DNA from: Amycolatopsis albispora
GTDB taxonomy: Bacteria > Actinomycetota > Actinomycetes > Mycobacteriales > Pseudonocardiaceae
Reading direction: 5' to 3'
Assembly: GCF_003312875.1 (NCBI RefSeq)
Contig: NZ_CP015163.1
Span: forward strand, 6,324,001-6,388,000
DNA: 64,000 nucleotides
In this document: one piece after another, positions 32,969-41,498 of the stretch
Numbering within the stretch: the stretch's first letter is position 1
Layout of the letters: the number at the start of each line of letters is the position of its first letter
Translations under genes and position numbers: made by a program
Notes under the pieces: generated by a model
Told to the model about the DNA's origin: nothing
Databases searched by the model: none
The model's input: only the letters and a program-made list of their open reading frames with translations

Positions 32969-34603
32969 TCAGGGGGTCTTGTCCGTGCTGTGGTTGTTTC
33001 CGGCGGCAATTTGTTGACGGAGCAGCTTCTTGTCGAATTTTCCGACTCCGGTCTTGGGTACCTCGTCGACGAACACGAAGCGGTCCGGCAACCAGAACTT
33101 GGGGAACTTCTCACGGAGGAATTCGGTGAGATCGTCGGACGCCACCGGCGAGTTGGTGGCGACGATGGCGATCGGTCGCTCCAGCCAGACCGGATCCGGT
33201 GCGGCTACCACCGCGGCTTCCCGGACTTCCGGATGCCCCATGAGTGCGTTCTCCAAATCGACTGACGAGATCCATTCGCCACCGCTTTTGATCAGGTCTT
33301 TGACGCGATCGACCAGCGACAGGTAGCCGTTCTGGTCGATGACGCCGACGTCGCCGGTGTGGAACCAGCCACCAGCGAAGCTGTCCTGGGAACGTGTGTC
33401 GTGGTAGTAGGCGCGGGCCACCCAGGGGGAGCGCGCGAGGATCTCCCCGGCGTGTTTGCCATCCCAGGGCAGCTCTTCGCCGTGGTCGTCGACCAGCTTG
33501 ATCTCCACGAGCGGCATCGGCTGGCCTTGGGTGCCGAGCAGGCGGAACTTCCCCTCGTCGTCGAGGTCGGTGAACTGGCTTGTGAGGGTGGTGAAGGTGA
33601 GCAGCGGCGACGCCTCGGTCATGCCCCAGCCCTGGCACACGTGCACGCCGTGTGCTTGCTGCCACCACCGTATCTCGCCGATCGGGGGCGCCTGGCCGCC
33701 CAGCCACAAGGTGTGCAGCGAGTCGAGAACGTAGGATTGCCGTCCGGATTCGAGTTCCTGGCGCATGAGCATGCCGACCGTCACCGCGGCGACGCAGACA
33801 CTGACTCGGGCGTGCTCGATGATCTCCAGGTAGTGGTGCGGTCGTGGCTGCGTTCCCGGCAACGCCAGCGATGCTCCTTGCAGGGCGCAGGCGTACGGCA
33901 TGCCCCACGAGTTGACGTGGGACATAGGCGTCACCAGGAGATAGGTCTCCCGCTCGGCGACGCCGATCGATCCCTGCAGGCACAGGATCAGGGCGTGCAG
34001 CACGGTGCTGCGGTGGCTGTACACCACGCCCTTGGGTTCCCCGGTGGTGCCCGACGTGTAGCACATTCCGGCTGGGCTGTCCTCGTCAACATCGGGGAAC
34101 TCGATCTCCTCGTCGGCGTCGGCGAGCAACTCCTCGTACCCGTAGACCGGTCCCAGCGCGGTCGTCGGCGGCGGGCCATCCCCGAACACGACCACTGCTT
34201 TCACATTGGTGAGCCGGTCGCGGATCTGTTCCAGCATCGGCAGCTGTTCAGGACTGACCAGGAGCACGCTGTCCCCGGCGTGTTCGATGACGTACCCGAT
34301 CTGGTCCGGGGATAGCCGGATGTTGATGGTGTGCAGCACCACGCCCATGCAGGGCACCGCGAAGTAGGCTTCGTAGTGCTGGTCGGTGTTCCAGCCCAAC
34401 GTGCCCACCCGGTCACCGGTGCGTACGCCGAGCCGGTTCAGCGCGTCAGCCAGCCGCCGAACTCGCTTCCCGAATTCGGCGTAGGTATAGCGGCGGTAGC
34501 CGTCGTCGCGCCGCGTGATGATCTGTTTGTGCCCGAAGAGCCGTTCCGCGCGCCACAACAGCGTCTTCAGTTGCAGCGGCCGGTCCATCATGAGACTGTC
34601 CAC
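32969..34603 (-). CDS. Acyl-CoA synthetase, AMP-binding (FadD-like)
   Basis: A 544-residue adenylate-forming ligase, full length. The AMP-binding P-loop YTSGTTGEPKG, the acyl motif GWGMTEASPL, the hinge DRVKDLIKSGGEW and the catalytic Lys block PKTGVGKFDKK are intact. The GTG at 34603 has GGGAG 6 bases upstream and gives the usual family length; an in-frame start at 34696 would add 31 residues. It should activate a medium- or long-chain acid from the ring-opening route to its CoA ester. Close relatives are the fatty-acid CoA ligases found with alkane and terpene degradation genes. Confidence 0.92.
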   Translation of the reverse strand: MDSLMMDRPLQLKTLLWRAERLFGHKQIITRRDDGYRRYTYAEFGKRVRRLADALNRLGVRTGDRVGTLGWNTDQHYEAYFAVPCMGVVLHTINIRLSPDQIGYVIEHAGDSVLLVSPEQLPMLEQIRDRLTNVKAVVVFGDGPPPTTALGPVYGYEELLADADEEIEFPDVDEDSPAGMCYTSGTTGEPKGVVYSHRSTVLHALILCLQGSIGVAERETYLLVTPMSHVNSWGMPYACALQGASLALPGTQPRPHHYLEIIEHARVSVCVAAVTVGMLMRQELESGRQSYVLDSLHTLWLGGQAPPIGEIRWWQQAHGVHVCQGWGMTEASPLLTFTTLTSQFTDLDDEGKFRLLGTQGQPMPLVEIKLVDDHGEELPWDGKHAGEILARSPWVARAYYHDTRSQDSFAGGWFHTGDVGVIDQNGYLSLVDRVKDLIKSGGEWISSVDLENALMGHPEVREAAVVAAPDPVWLERPIAIVATNSPVASDDLTEFLREKFPKFWLPDRFVFVDEVPKTGVGKFDKKLLRQQIAAGNNHSTDKTP

Positions 34604-34655
34604 GCTGCTCTCCCTTCGAACTCGGTGCCGGGTGTACCGGCTTTCCGCCTCGCTG

Positions 34656-35174
34656 TCAGGCGGAAAGCCGGGCGAAGTCCCGGGCGTAGTAGACAAGGGG
34701 GGTGTGATCGCGCAGCCGCACGTTGACCGCTTCGCCGATGAGGATCACGTGATCACCGGCCGGGTGGCGGGCCTGCGTCCGGCACACCAGGGAGGCCACC
34801 GCCTCTGGCAACACCGGCAGACCGTCGGCGTCCGTGTCGAATTCGCCACCGGCGAACTTGTCCGCTCCCTTGGTGGCAAACCGTTTCGCCAGGGGAGCAT
34901 GCTCTTCGCCGAGGATATTGACCACCCACTTGCTTGAGGTGCGGAAGGCACGGTAGCTGTCGGCGGAGACGGCCAGACAGGCCAGCACCAGCGGCGGTTC
35001 CGCGGATACGGAGCAGAAGGCGCTCGCGGTGAATCCCCACCGCGCTCCGCAGTGGTCGGTCGTGGTCACGATGGTGACTCCGCTGGGGAACCGGGACATC
35101 GCATCGCGAAACTGCGCCGCGAACGTCTCATGCGCCGGAGGGCCCTGTTGGCCGCGTGCGGTGGTCTCGGTCAT
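34656..35174 (-). CDS. Flavin reductase, HpaC/NtaB type
   Basis: A 172-residue flavin reductase domain with [40 protein letters not shown] and [14 protein letters not shown], which match the FMN-binding split-barrel reductases. It provides reduced FMN (or FAD) to a two-component monooxygenase; the luciferase-like protein at 39599 is the obvious partner. It overlaps RibBA by 4 bases. A decayed relative lies at 28442-28880. Confidence 0.9.
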   Translation of the reverse strand: MTETTARGQQGPPAHETFAAQFRDAMSRFPSGVTIVTTTDHCGARWGFTASAFCSVSAEPPLVLACLAVSADSYRAFRTSSKWVVNILGEEHAPLAKRFATKGADKFAGGEFDTDADGLPVLPEAVASLVCRTQARHPAGDHVILIGEAVNVRLRDHTPLVYYARDFARLSA

Positions 35175-36484
35175 GGCTGCGACTGCTCCCGGGCGGTTGT
35201 CGGCGTGCCGCCGACCGGATCCAGCCGGTGTCCCAGCCGGTCTCGTTTGGTCATCAGATAGGCGGCGTTGTGCTCACCGGCCGTGACGATGAGCGGTACG
35301 CGCGACGCGATCGTGATGTCGTAGCCCGAAAGCCCCGAGTATTTGGCCGGATTGTTGGTCATCAGGCGAATCGAGTGGACGCCGAGGTCGGCCAGGATCT
35401 GAGCCCCCACACCGTACTCGCGGCTGTCCACCGGCAGGCCAAGGGCCAGGTTCGCGTCGACGGTGTCCAATCCCTGGTCCTGCAGGGTGTAGGCACGGAG
35501 CTTGTGCCCGAGCCCGATGCCGCGGCCTTCCTGACCTCGCAGGTACACCAGGACACCGCTGCCTGCCTCGGCGATTTCGCGCAACGCCTGGCGTAGTTGC
35601 TCCCCGCAGTCGCAACGCGCGGAACCCAGGACGTCGCCAGTGAGGCACTCGGAGTGCACGCGGACGAGGACCTCGTCGCGGTTCGCGCCGTCCCCCGCCA
35701 CGAGGGCGAGGTGCTCGGTGCCGTCGAGCAGGGAGGTGTAGCAGAACGCGTCGAAGGTGCCGTAGGGTGTCGGCAACGGTGCCTGCGATGTGCGTTCGAC
35801 GAGGCGCTCGGTGCGCTGACGGTAGCGGATCAGATCCGCGATGGTGAGCACGGTGAGCCCGTGACGTCGGGCGAAGGCGGCCAGCTGTGGCCTGCGGGCC
35901 ACCGTGCCGTCGTCGTTGACGATCTCAGCGAGCACGCTGGCGGGTCGCTTCCCGGCCAGCCGCGCCAAGTCTACTGCGGCCTCGGTGTGCCCAGCCCGTT
36001 TGAGCACGCCGCCGGGCCGAGCGCGAAGCGGGAAAACATGGCCGGGCCGGGTGAAGTCGTGCGGACCGGCCGCCGGGTCGCTCAGTGCCCGGATTGTCGA
36101 CGCTCGGTCTGCGGCGGAAATGCCAGTGGTGGTGCCCTCGCGCAGATCCACCGAGACGGTGAACGCGGTGCCACGGGGATCGTCGCCCATGGCCACCATC
36201 GGTTCCAGGCGGAGTTGGTCCAGCCGTTGCCCGTCCATGGCCACACAGGCGAGGCCGCTCGTGTGGCGCACCAGGAAGGCTATCTGTGCACTGGTGACGG
36301 TTTCCGCCGCGATGATCAGATCACCCTCGTTCTCGCGATCCTCATCGTCGATCACGACGACGAACTCGCCCCGGGCGAAGGCGGCCACCGCCGCGCGCAC
36401 CGCCGTGTCGGCCTCGTCGGTGTTCTGGGAGCCGGACACCTGGATCGGCCGCGCGGACCGCTCGTGACATTGCATCTGTCGCAT
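35171..36484 (-). CDS. ribBA: RibBA: DHBP synthase / GTP cyclohydrolase II
   Basis: A 437-residue bifunctional enzyme that begins both branches of riboflavin synthesis. The N-terminal DHBP synthase half has [16 protein letters not shown] (acidic metal loop), [11 protein letters not shown] and [12 protein letters not shown]. The C-terminal cyclohydrolase half has the zinc set [20 protein letters not shown] and [15 protein letters not shown]. Both sites look intact. The ATG at 36484 is 15 bases after the hydratase stop; M at 36475 is also possible. A riboflavin gene inside a catabolic operon is best explained by flavin demand of the monooxygenase/reductase pair. Confidence 0.93.
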   Translation of the reverse strand: MRQMQCHERSARPIQVSGSQNTDEADTAVRAAVAAFARGEFVVVIDDEDRENEGDLIIAAETVTSAQIAFLVRHTSGLACVAMDGQRLDQLRLEPMVAMGDDPRGTAFTVSVDLREGTTTGISAADRASTIRALSDPAAGPHDFTRPGHVFPLRARPGGVLKRAGHTEAAVDLARLAGKRPASVLAEIVNDDGTVARRPQLAAFARRHGLTVLTIADLIRYRQRTERLVERTSQAPLPTPYGTFDAFCYTSLLDGTEHLALVAGDGANRDEVLVRVHSECLTGDVLGSARCDCGEQLRQALREIAEAGSGVLVYLRGQEGRGIGLGHKLRAYTLQDQGLDTVDANLALGLPVDSREYGVGAQILADLGVHSIRLMTNNPAKYSGLSGYDITIASRVPLIVTAGEHNAAYLMTKRDRLGHRLDPVGGTPTTAREQSQP

Positions 36485-36498
36485 TCGTCGACACCGTT

Positions 36499-37299
36499 TC
36501 ACTCTGGGAGTTTGGGCTCGGATCGTTTGACACCTGTTTTCCGCTTGGCGCGCAGCGCCGCCAACGTCGCGGCCGAGTCCTCCGTGGATTGCACGACGGC
36601 CATGTGTGAGGCGATCATGTTCAAGTGCGTTCGCGCGTCCAGGTGCAACGACTCGTATGTCGCACGCTTGATGAAGCCGACCGCCACCGGGGGCAGTGCC
36701 GCGAGGCGGGCGGCCAGCTCGTAGGTGCGGGTGAGCAATTCGCCGTCGGGGTAGCAGTGGTTGGCGAGTCCGATTCGCTCCGCCCTCGGGCCGTCTACCA
36801 CGTCGCCGGTGAGCAGGAGTTCGAGTGCGCGGGCAACGCCGACCAGCCGGGGAAGCCACAGGCAGCCACCATCGCCTGGGATGAGGCCCGCGTGAATGTA
36901 GCCTTCGCTCAACCGGGCCGACTCGCCGACCAGACGGATGTCGCACATCAGCGCCATGTCCAGACCGGCGCCCACCGCGGTCCCCTGTACCGCCGCGATC
37001 ACCGGTTTGTCCAGGTCCTCCAGGGCGCGTGCCACCCGGTGTACCTCGTCGGTGAGCATCCGCCGACGCGACAGCGGCGCCGGATCCACGGAGGTCAACT
37101 CGTCGAGGTCGATACCGGAGCAGAACGCGCCGCCTGCACCGCGCACCACGACCGCCCGCACCTGATCGTCCTTGGCCGCCTCGTGCAGCGCGTCCGCCCA
37201 GTGACGCACCATCTGAAGGGTGAAGGCGTTCTTCCGCTCGGGGCGGTTGAGCAGAATGGTGGCGACCGCGTCAGCCCGGGAGTACTCCAGGTCAGCCAT
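36499..37299 (-). CDS. Enoyl-CoA hydratase/isomerase family
   Basis: A 266-residue crotonase-fold protein. The oxyanion-hole segments [17 protein letters not shown] and [20 protein letters not shown] are typical. The usual Glu pair is partly changed: [20 protein letters not shown] keeps the second position region while GDGG replaces one acidic site, so hydratase activity is likely but isomerase or other crotonase chemistry is possible. The ATG overlaps the stop of the acyl-CoA dehydrogenase by 8 bases. It should hydrate the enoyl-CoA from the two dehydrogenases. Confidence 0.88.
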   Translation of the reverse strand: MADLEYSRADAVATILLNRPERKNAFTLQMVRHWADALHEAAKDDQVRAVVVRGAGGAFCSGIDLDELTSVDPAPLSRRRMLTDEVHRVARALEDLDKPVIAAVQGTAVGAGLDMALMCDIRLVGESARLSEGYIHAGLIPGDGGCLWLPRLVGVARALELLLTGDVVDGPRAERIGLANHCYPDGELLTRTYELAARLAALPPVAVGFIKRATYESLHLDARTHLNMIASHMAVVQSTEDSAATLAALRAKRKTGVKRSEPKLPE

Positions 37300-38353
37300 T
37301 TGCGCGCACCTCCGCCGGGTCGGTCACAAGCGTCCACAGATCTGGTGCGGCGCAGGCAGCCGCGCCGAGTTCCCGCTCCCAGAACCGCTCATTGCCGAAC
37401 TCGTCGCGCCATGACCACAAGCGGGTGGTGATCAGCCGCAACGGATGCTCGTCGGTGAAGCCAAGCGCGCCGTGTACCTGATGGGCCAGTCGCGCCACCA
37501 CGCCCGCGGCACGACCGGCCTGCGCCTTGGCCGCTGCCGTGAGGATCCAGTCCGGTTGCTGACCAGCTGTGGCGGCCGACATCGCGACCGTGGTGCTGGC
37601 CGCCGCCTCCTCAGCCATCGCCGCGAGGTGATGGCTGACGGCCTGGAACCGGGAAATCGGGCGGCCGAACTGCTCCCGCTGCCCGGCGTAGGTGATCGTC
37701 GAATCGAGTGCGGCTTCCATGGCCCCGCTGAGCAGCAGTGCCCGGCCAAGCGCACCGCGAACCCGAAATGCCCTGCCGGAGATCGTGGCGTCCACTTCGG
37801 TGACGTCCTCGCCCGGCACGAAAGTGTCCTGCAGCAGCAAAGTATCCCGGGGCTCTCCGGCCAGGTTACGGCCACGTTCCCACGCTTCCCTCGGCGAGTC
37901 CAGGATCGCCACCAGCGGCTCGGCACGGTCAAGCAGCACCGCGACCCGCTCGGCCAGGTGGCCGTAGGGAACCCTGGACAGTTTCCCCGTCAACCGGTAC
38001 CCCCCGGGGCATCGGTCGACTGCCATGTCCGTGGTCGCCGACGCGGTCAGCGGACCGGTCGGAACCGTCCGGCTGGCCGCGGCCAGTAGCCACCCTGCCA
38101 ACAGCGCCGTCTCCGCCAATGGCACCGGCACCGCGGCGCGTCCGATCTCGTGCACCACGACGGCGGCCTCGGCCAGCCCCGCCCCGGCCCCACCAGAGGA
38201 CTCGGGCACCGGCAGCACGGTGAACTCCGCCTTTGTCAAGGAGTCCCATACCTCGTCAGCCCACCCGCCTGAGTACCGGGCCGCGGCCTCCGGCGTCCAC
38301 TCCGAGCAGATCTGAGCCGCGGTCGCCGCGATCGCGTGCAACTCCTCGTTCAT
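37292..38353 (-). CDS. Acyl-CoA dehydrogenase, smaller subunit-like
   Basis: A 353-residue acyl-CoA dehydrogenase-fold protein. The N-terminal helical domain (ESSGGAGAGLAEAAVVVHEI) is shortened, and the C-terminal FAD-binding helix region reads QFGRPISRFQAVSHHLAAMA. It follows the 388-residue dehydrogenase gene with an ATGA overlap. Adjacent pairs like this form alpha2-beta2 dehydrogenases in actinobacterial steroid and terpenoid catabolism (FadE28-FadE29 type), with only one subunit type binding FAD fully. That makes a heteromer the best guess here. Confidence 0.85.
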   Translation of the reverse strand: MNEELHAIAATAAQICSEWTPEAAARYSGGWADEVWDSLTKAEFTVLPVPESSGGAGAGLAEAAVVVHEIGRAAVPVPLAETALLAGWLLAAASRTVPTGPLTASATTDMAVDRCPGGYRLTGKLSRVPYGHLAERVAVLLDRAEPLVAILDSPREAWERGRNLAGEPRDTLLLQDTFVPGEDVTEVDATISGRAFRVRGALGRALLLSGAMEAALDSTITYAGQREQFGRPISRFQAVSHHLAAMAEEAAASTTVAMSAATAGQQPDWILTAAAKAQAGRAAGVVARLAHQVHGALGFTDEHPLRLITTRLWSWRDEFGNERFWERELGAAACAAPDLWTLVTDPAEVRANG

Positions 38354-39516
38354 GCGCGCTCCAACGCCTTGGCGACGACCCCGCGCAGCACCTCGTTGGT
38401 GCCACCGCGCAGGGTGTATCCGGGGGAATGAAGCAGACCGCGAACAAGGTGGCCGGTGAACGTGCCCAGCGCCGCGTCCGGATCCGGCATCTCGTCGGCG
38501 AGCATCCGCGCCCGCTCGGCCACCTCCTGTTCGAACCGGGTGCCCAGATCCTTGACCAGCGCGGCGGCCACGTCGGCGGGTTTGCCCGCCGCGAGCATTC
38601 CGGCGACAGACAACGACAACTGCCGCAGGGTGAGCAGGCGGGACGTGAGCGCGCCGATCTCGGCGACCGCCGCCGGGTCTCGGTCCGCGCGTCGGCGTAC
38701 CTCGGAGACGAGCGCGGCGAGCAGGGGGAAGGTGGTGAGCAGGCGTTCCGGTCCGCTGCGTTCATAACCCAGCTCAGAGGTGACCTGGCCCCAACCGCTG
38801 CCGATCTCACCCAGCACGTACCGATCCGGGACGAACACTCCGTCCAGCTGTACCTCGTTGAACTCGTGCTCACCGGTGAGCAGCCGGACCGGCCGTACGG
38901 TGACACCCTCGGCACGCAGGTTCACGATGAACTGGCTCAGCCCGGCGTGCCGATCTCCGGTATCCGGTGCGCTTCTGGCGAGCACGAAGAACCACTGCGC
39001 CCGATGTGCTCCGCTGGTCCACACCTTCGTCCCGGTCAGCCGCCAACCGCCAGCCACTCGGACCGCTCGTGTCCGCACGGAAGCCAGGTCGGAGCCGCTG
39101 TCAGGTTCGCTCATGCCGATGGCGAAGTAACAGCGTCCCGCCGCGATCTCAGGCAGGAACTCCGCCCGCTGCTGTTCGCTGCCGTAGCGCAGCAGCGAGG
39201 GCGCTGTCTGGCGGTCAGCGATCCAGTGCGCCGCCACCGGGGCCCCCACGGCGAGGAGCTCTTCAAGTACCACCTGCCGATCCAGCACCGTCCGTCCCTG
39301 CCCGCCGTACCGGCGCGGAATGGTCATGCCAATCCACCCGTGCTCGGCCAGCCGCCGGGAGAACGGCTCGTCCCAGCCGGTCAACCAGGAGTCACATTGT
39401 GGGGTGAACGCACCTCGCCGGATCTCGGAATCGAGAAACGTACGTACTTCGGCCCGGAGCGGTTCCAGACCGGGCGGAACCCGCACCACATCTATCGGTA
39501 GAACGCGGCTGCTCAT
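38350..39516 (-). CDS. Acyl-CoA dehydrogenase, larger subunit-like
   Basis: A 388-residue acyl-CoA dehydrogenase. FAIGMSEPDSGSDLASVRTR (FAD/substrate loop) and WRLTGTKVWTSGAHRAQW are classical. The C-terminal loop is RGGTNEVLR, so the Glu found in the YEGT loop of short-chain enzymes is absent; a Glu in the LGYERSG helix could serve as base instead, as in isovaleryl-CoA-type and FadE29-type enzymes. AGGAGG precedes the ATG at 39516. It starts the beta-oxidation part of the operon and pairs with the next gene. Confidence 0.9.
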   Translation of the reverse strand: MSSRVLPIDVVRVPPGLEPLRAEVRTFLDSEIRRGAFTPQCDSWLTGWDEPFSRRLAEHGWIGMTIPRRYGGQGRTVLDRQVVLEELLAVGAPVAAHWIADRQTAPSLLRYGSEQQRAEFLPEIAAGRCYFAIGMSEPDSGSDLASVRTRAVRVAGGWRLTGTKVWTSGAHRAQWFFVLARSAPDTGDRHAGLSQFIVNLRAEGVTVRPVRLLTGEHEFNEVQLDGVFVPDRYVLGEIGSGWGQVTSELGYERSGPERLLTTFPLLAALVSEVRRRADRDPAAVAEIGALTSRLLTLRQLSLSVAGMLAAGKPADVAAALVKDLGTRFEQEVAERARMLADEMPDPDAALGTFTGHLVRGLLHSPGYTLRGGTNEVLRGVVAKALERA

Positions 39517-39598
39517 CAGTGCCTCCTGTTGTGACAGAGGGATCCGCCGCCGCGGCCGGTCGGCGAGGGGAATGGTCCGGCCGCGGCGGTCACGTGCC

Positions 39599-40783
39599 TC
39601 ACAGCCAGTTCGGAGCGATCTCGGAGGCCCACAGCTCGATGCTGCGCATCTGCACGTCGTGCGGCACCGGGCCGGGGTATTGCCACTGCAGCAGATACTC
39701 GGGGTCGTGCTGCGACACCAACTTCTCGATCTGGCGGTTGATGTCGTCAGGCGTACCGACGAACTCGAAACCACGCTCACACAGGGTGTCGTAGTCGGCC
39801 CCGATCTGGCCGGTCTCGCCGGGATTCCGCATCACCTCGGCAAAGCCCATCGGCCCGAACCAGTTTGGGAAGATGAAACCATTACCGCGTCGGGCCCAGT
39901 AATGGGCCTCATCGGCGTCTCGTGACACCAGCACGTCGCGGAAGATGCCCACCCCCTCCCCGCGCTTGAGCGCTCCGCGACCCGCCGCCTCGGCCTCCTC
40001 CTGATACACGTCCAGCAACCGAGAAATGACCTCGTCATTGGTGTTCATCACGATCGGGACGATGCCCTCGCGGGCGCAGAACCGGAAGGACTCCTCGCTG
40101 AAGCTGAACGGCTGGAACACCTGCGGCCACGGCTTCTGGTACGGCTTCGGGGCGATACCGACCTCGGTGATCACGCCCTGATCGTCCTGGCCACCGCCAA
40201 AATTATTCACCGCTTCGTGATTGAAATCGATTCCCGGCGGCGGAACCTGCCAGTTCTCGGTTTTCAGAGACGTCGTGCGCTCGCTCCACAGCGCCTTCAT
40301 GATCTCCCAGTGCTCGTTGAACCGCTTGCGGTTGGCCACATCGCGTTCCGACTTGTCGGAGGACGTGGCGCCGACGTGGTACGTCTGCCCGAGCACGTCC
40401 GCCCACCGCTTCTGATACCCCCTGGCGATCCCGACGAAGGAGCGTCCGCGCGTCATCTGGTCGAGCATCGCGAGGTCCTCGGCCAGCCGAATCGGATTCT
40501 GGAACGGCAGCACGTTCGCCATCTGCCCGACCTTGATCCGCTGTGTCTGCATCGCGATGTACAGATCGAGCAGGATCGGGTTGTTCGACTCCTCGAAGCC
40601 TTCGATGTGGAAATGGTGCTCCGTAAACGCGACGCCCCAGTACCCGAGATCGTCAGCCAGTTGCGCCTGCTTGGTGATCTGGAAGAGCATGTTCTGGTAG
40701 TTCTTGTCGTTGACCCCAGCGAAGCCCTTCTTCATCTGGTCATAACTGCCCACGGCCGGCAGGTAGAACAAAATCTCCTTCAT
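39599..40783 (-). CDS. Luciferase-like (LLM) flavin-dependent monooxygenase
   Basis: A 394-residue bacterial luciferase-family protein: GYWGVAFTEHHFHIEGFEES near residues 47-66 holds the conserved His pair, and RLAEDLAMLDQMTRGRSFVG the usual strand-helix around the flavin phosphate. These enzymes use reduced FMN from a separate reductase, encoded in the same operon. With a lactonase, alcohol and aldehyde dehydrogenases and RibBA nearby, a type II Baeyer-Villiger-like oxygenation of a ketone is the leading guess; alkane-sulfonate- or other LLM chemistry is possible. Lower GC and few rare codons suggest strong expression. Confidence 0.88.
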   Translation of the reverse strand: MKEILFYLPAVGSYDQMKKGFAGVNDKNYQNMLFQITKQAQLADDLGYWGVAFTEHHFHIEGFEESNNPILLDLYIAMQTQRIKVGQMANVLPFQNPIRLAEDLAMLDQMTRGRSFVGIARGYQKRWADVLGQTYHVGATSSDKSERDVANRKRFNEHWEIMKALWSERTTSLKTENWQVPPPGIDFNHEAVNNFGGGQDDQGVITEVGIAPKPYQKPWPQVFQPFSFSEESFRFCAREGIVPIVMNTNDEVISRLLDVYQEEAEAAGRGALKRGEGVGIFRDVLVSRDADEAHYWARRGNGFIFPNWFGPMGFAEVMRNPGETGQIGADYDTLCERGFEFVGTPDDINRQIEKLVSQHDPEYLLQWQYPGPVPHDVQMRSIELWASEIAPNWL

Positions 40784-40812
40784 AAGACTTACTCCTCACA
40801 TCGGTTAACTGG

Positions 40813-41169
40813 TCAAGCCCGGCTTCGGTAGACCACGAAAGGGTTCCCGCTGGGGTCCCGCAATACCGCCCGAATCTCGTGCGCCCCCTCAACCGGCCCG
40901 GACAACACCGTCGCACCGGCCGCCAGCAGTCGGGACACCGCAACCGAGACGTCGTCGCTCCGGAACACCGGCAACGCCGACTCCGGCACCGGATGGTCAG
41001 CCGGAGTCGCCAAGGCGAGCTTTATCGACCCGGCGGAGAGTTCGGCATAGTCGTCCCGATCCCGCATCCGGACACCGAGCCCCAACCCATCTCGATAAAA
41101 GGCCAATGAACTTTCCAAATCGGACGCGGGGAGCAGGATAGACCGCAAATCACACTTCGAATCAGCCAC
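40813..41169 (-). CDS. VOC-fold (glyoxalase/dioxygenase-like) protein
   Basis: A 118-residue single VOC module pair: RSILLPASDLESSLAFYRDG at the N-terminus and VLRDPSGNPFVVYRSR at the C-terminus. The GTG at 41169 has GGAG 5 bases upstream and gives the usual length; the frame extends to 41253 without a ribosome site. The metal ligands of true glyoxalases are only partly present, so it may be a binding or detoxifying protein. It is the first gene of the operon, 29 bases before the monooxygenase, and reads away from the activator at 41499. Confidence 0.78.
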   Translation of the reverse strand: MADSKCDLRSILLPASDLESSLAFYRDGLGLGVRMRDRDDYAELSAGSIKLALATPADHPVPESALPVFRSDDVSVAVSRLLAAGATVLSGPVEGAHEIRAVLRDPSGNPFVVYRSRA

Positions 41170-41207
41170 AAACACTCCATTCGTCCGATCTCGCGAGTTT
41201 GGCCGAG

Positions 41208-41224
41208 GTTTCACCTGTGGAAAC
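41208..41224. promoter_or_regulatory. Inverted repeat GTTTC-N7-GAAAC in divergent promoter region
   Basis: Short symmetric arms (GTTTCACCTGTGGAAAC) lie about 40 bp upstream of the catabolic operon's first gene. Position suits an activator or repressor site. The arms are short, so chance is not excluded. Confidence 0.3.
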
Positions 41225-41406
41225 AGATTGTTACCCGCCACGCGGACGAGCACGCCGTATCAATGTGAGACGACGACCCTGCCTCGCGTCTGGCCGAGGG
41301 ATCGACCGCGCGTTTTCGCAGCGTGTCGGGCACATGATGGCCGAAGGTTCAGGTCAACGACTTCTGGGCGGAGCCCACTCAAGCCGCGTCAAGCAAAGGT
41401 GACCTG

Positions 41407-41423
41407 TGTCTCAAAGTGAGACA
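41407..41423. promoter_or_regulatory. Palindrome TGTCTCA-N3-TGAGACA, likely activator site
   Basis: A perfect 7-bp inverted repeat with a 3-bp spacer in the 329-bp region between the operon start (41169) and the activator start (41499). A half site TGAGAC recurs at 41266-41271. AcoR-like activators bind such symmetric sites upstream of the genes they switch on. If the activator gene began at the GTG at 41406 the palindrome would be inside its coding region, which favours the start at 41499. Confidence 0.55.
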
Positions 41424-41498
41424 ATCGGGCCAACGGGATTCCGCGCTACTCTGGTTGGACCATCACGTCACACCCCCGTGGACGATGGAGTGCAGGCA

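Noticed and set aside
41406..41498. Upstream GTG start for the AcoR-like activator
   Set aside because: It would put the TGTCTCA/TGAGACA palindrome inside the coding region and has no ribosome site; ATG 41499 has one.
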